64,000 nucleotides of DNA from Budorcas taxicolor (lineage: Eukaryota; Chordata; Mammalia; Artiodactyla; Bovidae), in contig NC_068934.1 of the NCBI RefSeq assembly GCF_023091745.1, positions 17,190,434 to 17,254,433 on the forward strand, read 5' to 3'. Positions within the stretch are counted from its first letter, which is position 1. Each line of letters opens with the position of its first letter. Below the pieces are notes generated by a model. It saw only the letters and a list, made by a program, of their open reading frames with translations. It made no database searches and was not told where the DNA came from. Shown piece by piece: positions 63,245 through 64,000 of the stretch. A program made the translations under genes and the position numbers.

Positions 63245-64000
63245 TAACTTAAGAAAAAAATGAATGCGGTATTTGTTTAGGGCCTGCTCTGCTGGATACC
63301 ATGCTGAGCTCTGAGGGGATGGTGCTGGGCAGAGTCCTGATCCCTGCCCTTGGGGAACCTGCAGTGTGGGGCTCATGCAACAAAGTGTCCCAGACAGCAC
63401 TTGATTACAGACCTGAGATGTGCCACAACGGAAATCTCCAGTAAACAGCCAGAGGAGCTCACTTGGTCTGGCACTTTGGGGCTTCTCTGAGGAGATGGTG
63501 TTTAAGCCAAGAGTGGGGCAGGATGGCTTTGGATTAGGCAGCCACGAGGAGAGCAAACAAGTTTCCAGGCAGAGGACCAGCATGTCCAGGGTCTCAGGTT
63601 GGGAGGAAGAGGACCTAAAAGGAAGCCAGTGTGCAGACAGCAGAGACTGGGGGTGGATGGATGTACTGAGAAACCAAGCATTGTAGAAACTGGGTTCTAG
63701 AAGCAGCCTTTCAGGGCTGCTTGTGGACTGTGGATTTGACCTTCAAAGGAAGAGGGAGCTGTCAAAGGGTTTCAGACAGGGGAGATGATTTCATGAGTAC
63801 TATTTAAAATTCCCTCTAGCTTCTGGATGGTGAGAGGATTGCAGTAGAGGATGTGGGGAGGCCAGTTAGGAGACAACTTCAGGTGTCCAGGTGAGACATG
63901 GTGGTGGCCTGGTAAGGGTTAGAGGTGCTGGAGAGGAAGAAAACCCCTTTAAGAAGTGTCTGCTTAGGAAGTAGGACAGACAGGGCCTGGTAACTCACTG
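63245..64000 (-). mobile_element. Long L2-type relic, runs off the window
   Basis: 'ggtatttgtttagggcctgctctgctggataccatgctgagctctgagg', 'cctgatccctgcccttggggaacctgcagtg', 'gtttccaggcagaggaccagcatgtccagggtctcagg', 'gatttcatgagtactatttaaaattccctctagc' and 'ggccagttaggagacaacttcaggtgtccaggtgagacatggtggtggcctgg' follow one complement L2-like order for 750 bp. Confidence 0.58.

Overview
This window is nuclear DNA of a ruminant artiodactyl, probably a bovid. The evidence is its repeat set. It has several BovB LINE copies, many Bov-tA SINEs, one BOV-A2 dimer and one related monomer, long tRNA-derived CHR-type SINEs, and a young L1 with the bovine-type 3' end. These lie on an older layer common to placental mammals: MIR, L2, MER5A, hAT-Charlie, Tigger-type DNA transposons and MaLR LTRs. 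Species and chromosome cannot be read from the sequence. Family names come from remembered consensus sequences, so boundaries of old copies are approximate.

No protein-coding exon, rRNA, tRNA, CpG island or CRISPR array could be supported. Every open reading frame of recognisable origin is retrotransposon debris: L1 ORF1/ORF2 at 15.1-17.6 kb and BovB reverse transcriptase at 44.1-45.5 kb. The rest are short chance frames in repeats or unassigned DNA. The window is best read as intergenic or intronic.

Layout: 0-10.6 kb is a dense nest of old elements: L1 with CHR and Bov-tA insertions, a hAT and a Tigger-type transposon, L2 split by BovB and Tigger, and MIR split by a MaLR LTR with a 5-bp target duplication. 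10.6-15 kb is mostly unassigned DNA with MIR, MER5A and CHR copies. 15.1-18.2 kb is a young 5'-inverted L1 joined to a CHR SINE. 18.3-34 kb has GC-rich unassigned stretches, many MIR and L2 relics, a MaLR LTR and three Bov-tA copies. 34-46 kb has two BovB copies, Bov-tA copies and BOV-A2 elements with clear target duplications. 46-64 kb has more MIR and L2, a 67-bp triplication, head-to-tail Bov-tA units, an L1 fragment and a BovB copy hit by a truncated SINE.

The elements do not form a pathway. The functional link is parasitic: Bov-tA and BOV-A2 share their 3' tail with BovB and are thought to use its machinery. I found no sign of a new biological system. The points most worth checking are the twin-primed L1, two diverged copies of an element I cannot name, the 67-bp tandem array, the SINE-into-BovB insertion and a few candidate conserved non-coding stretches.
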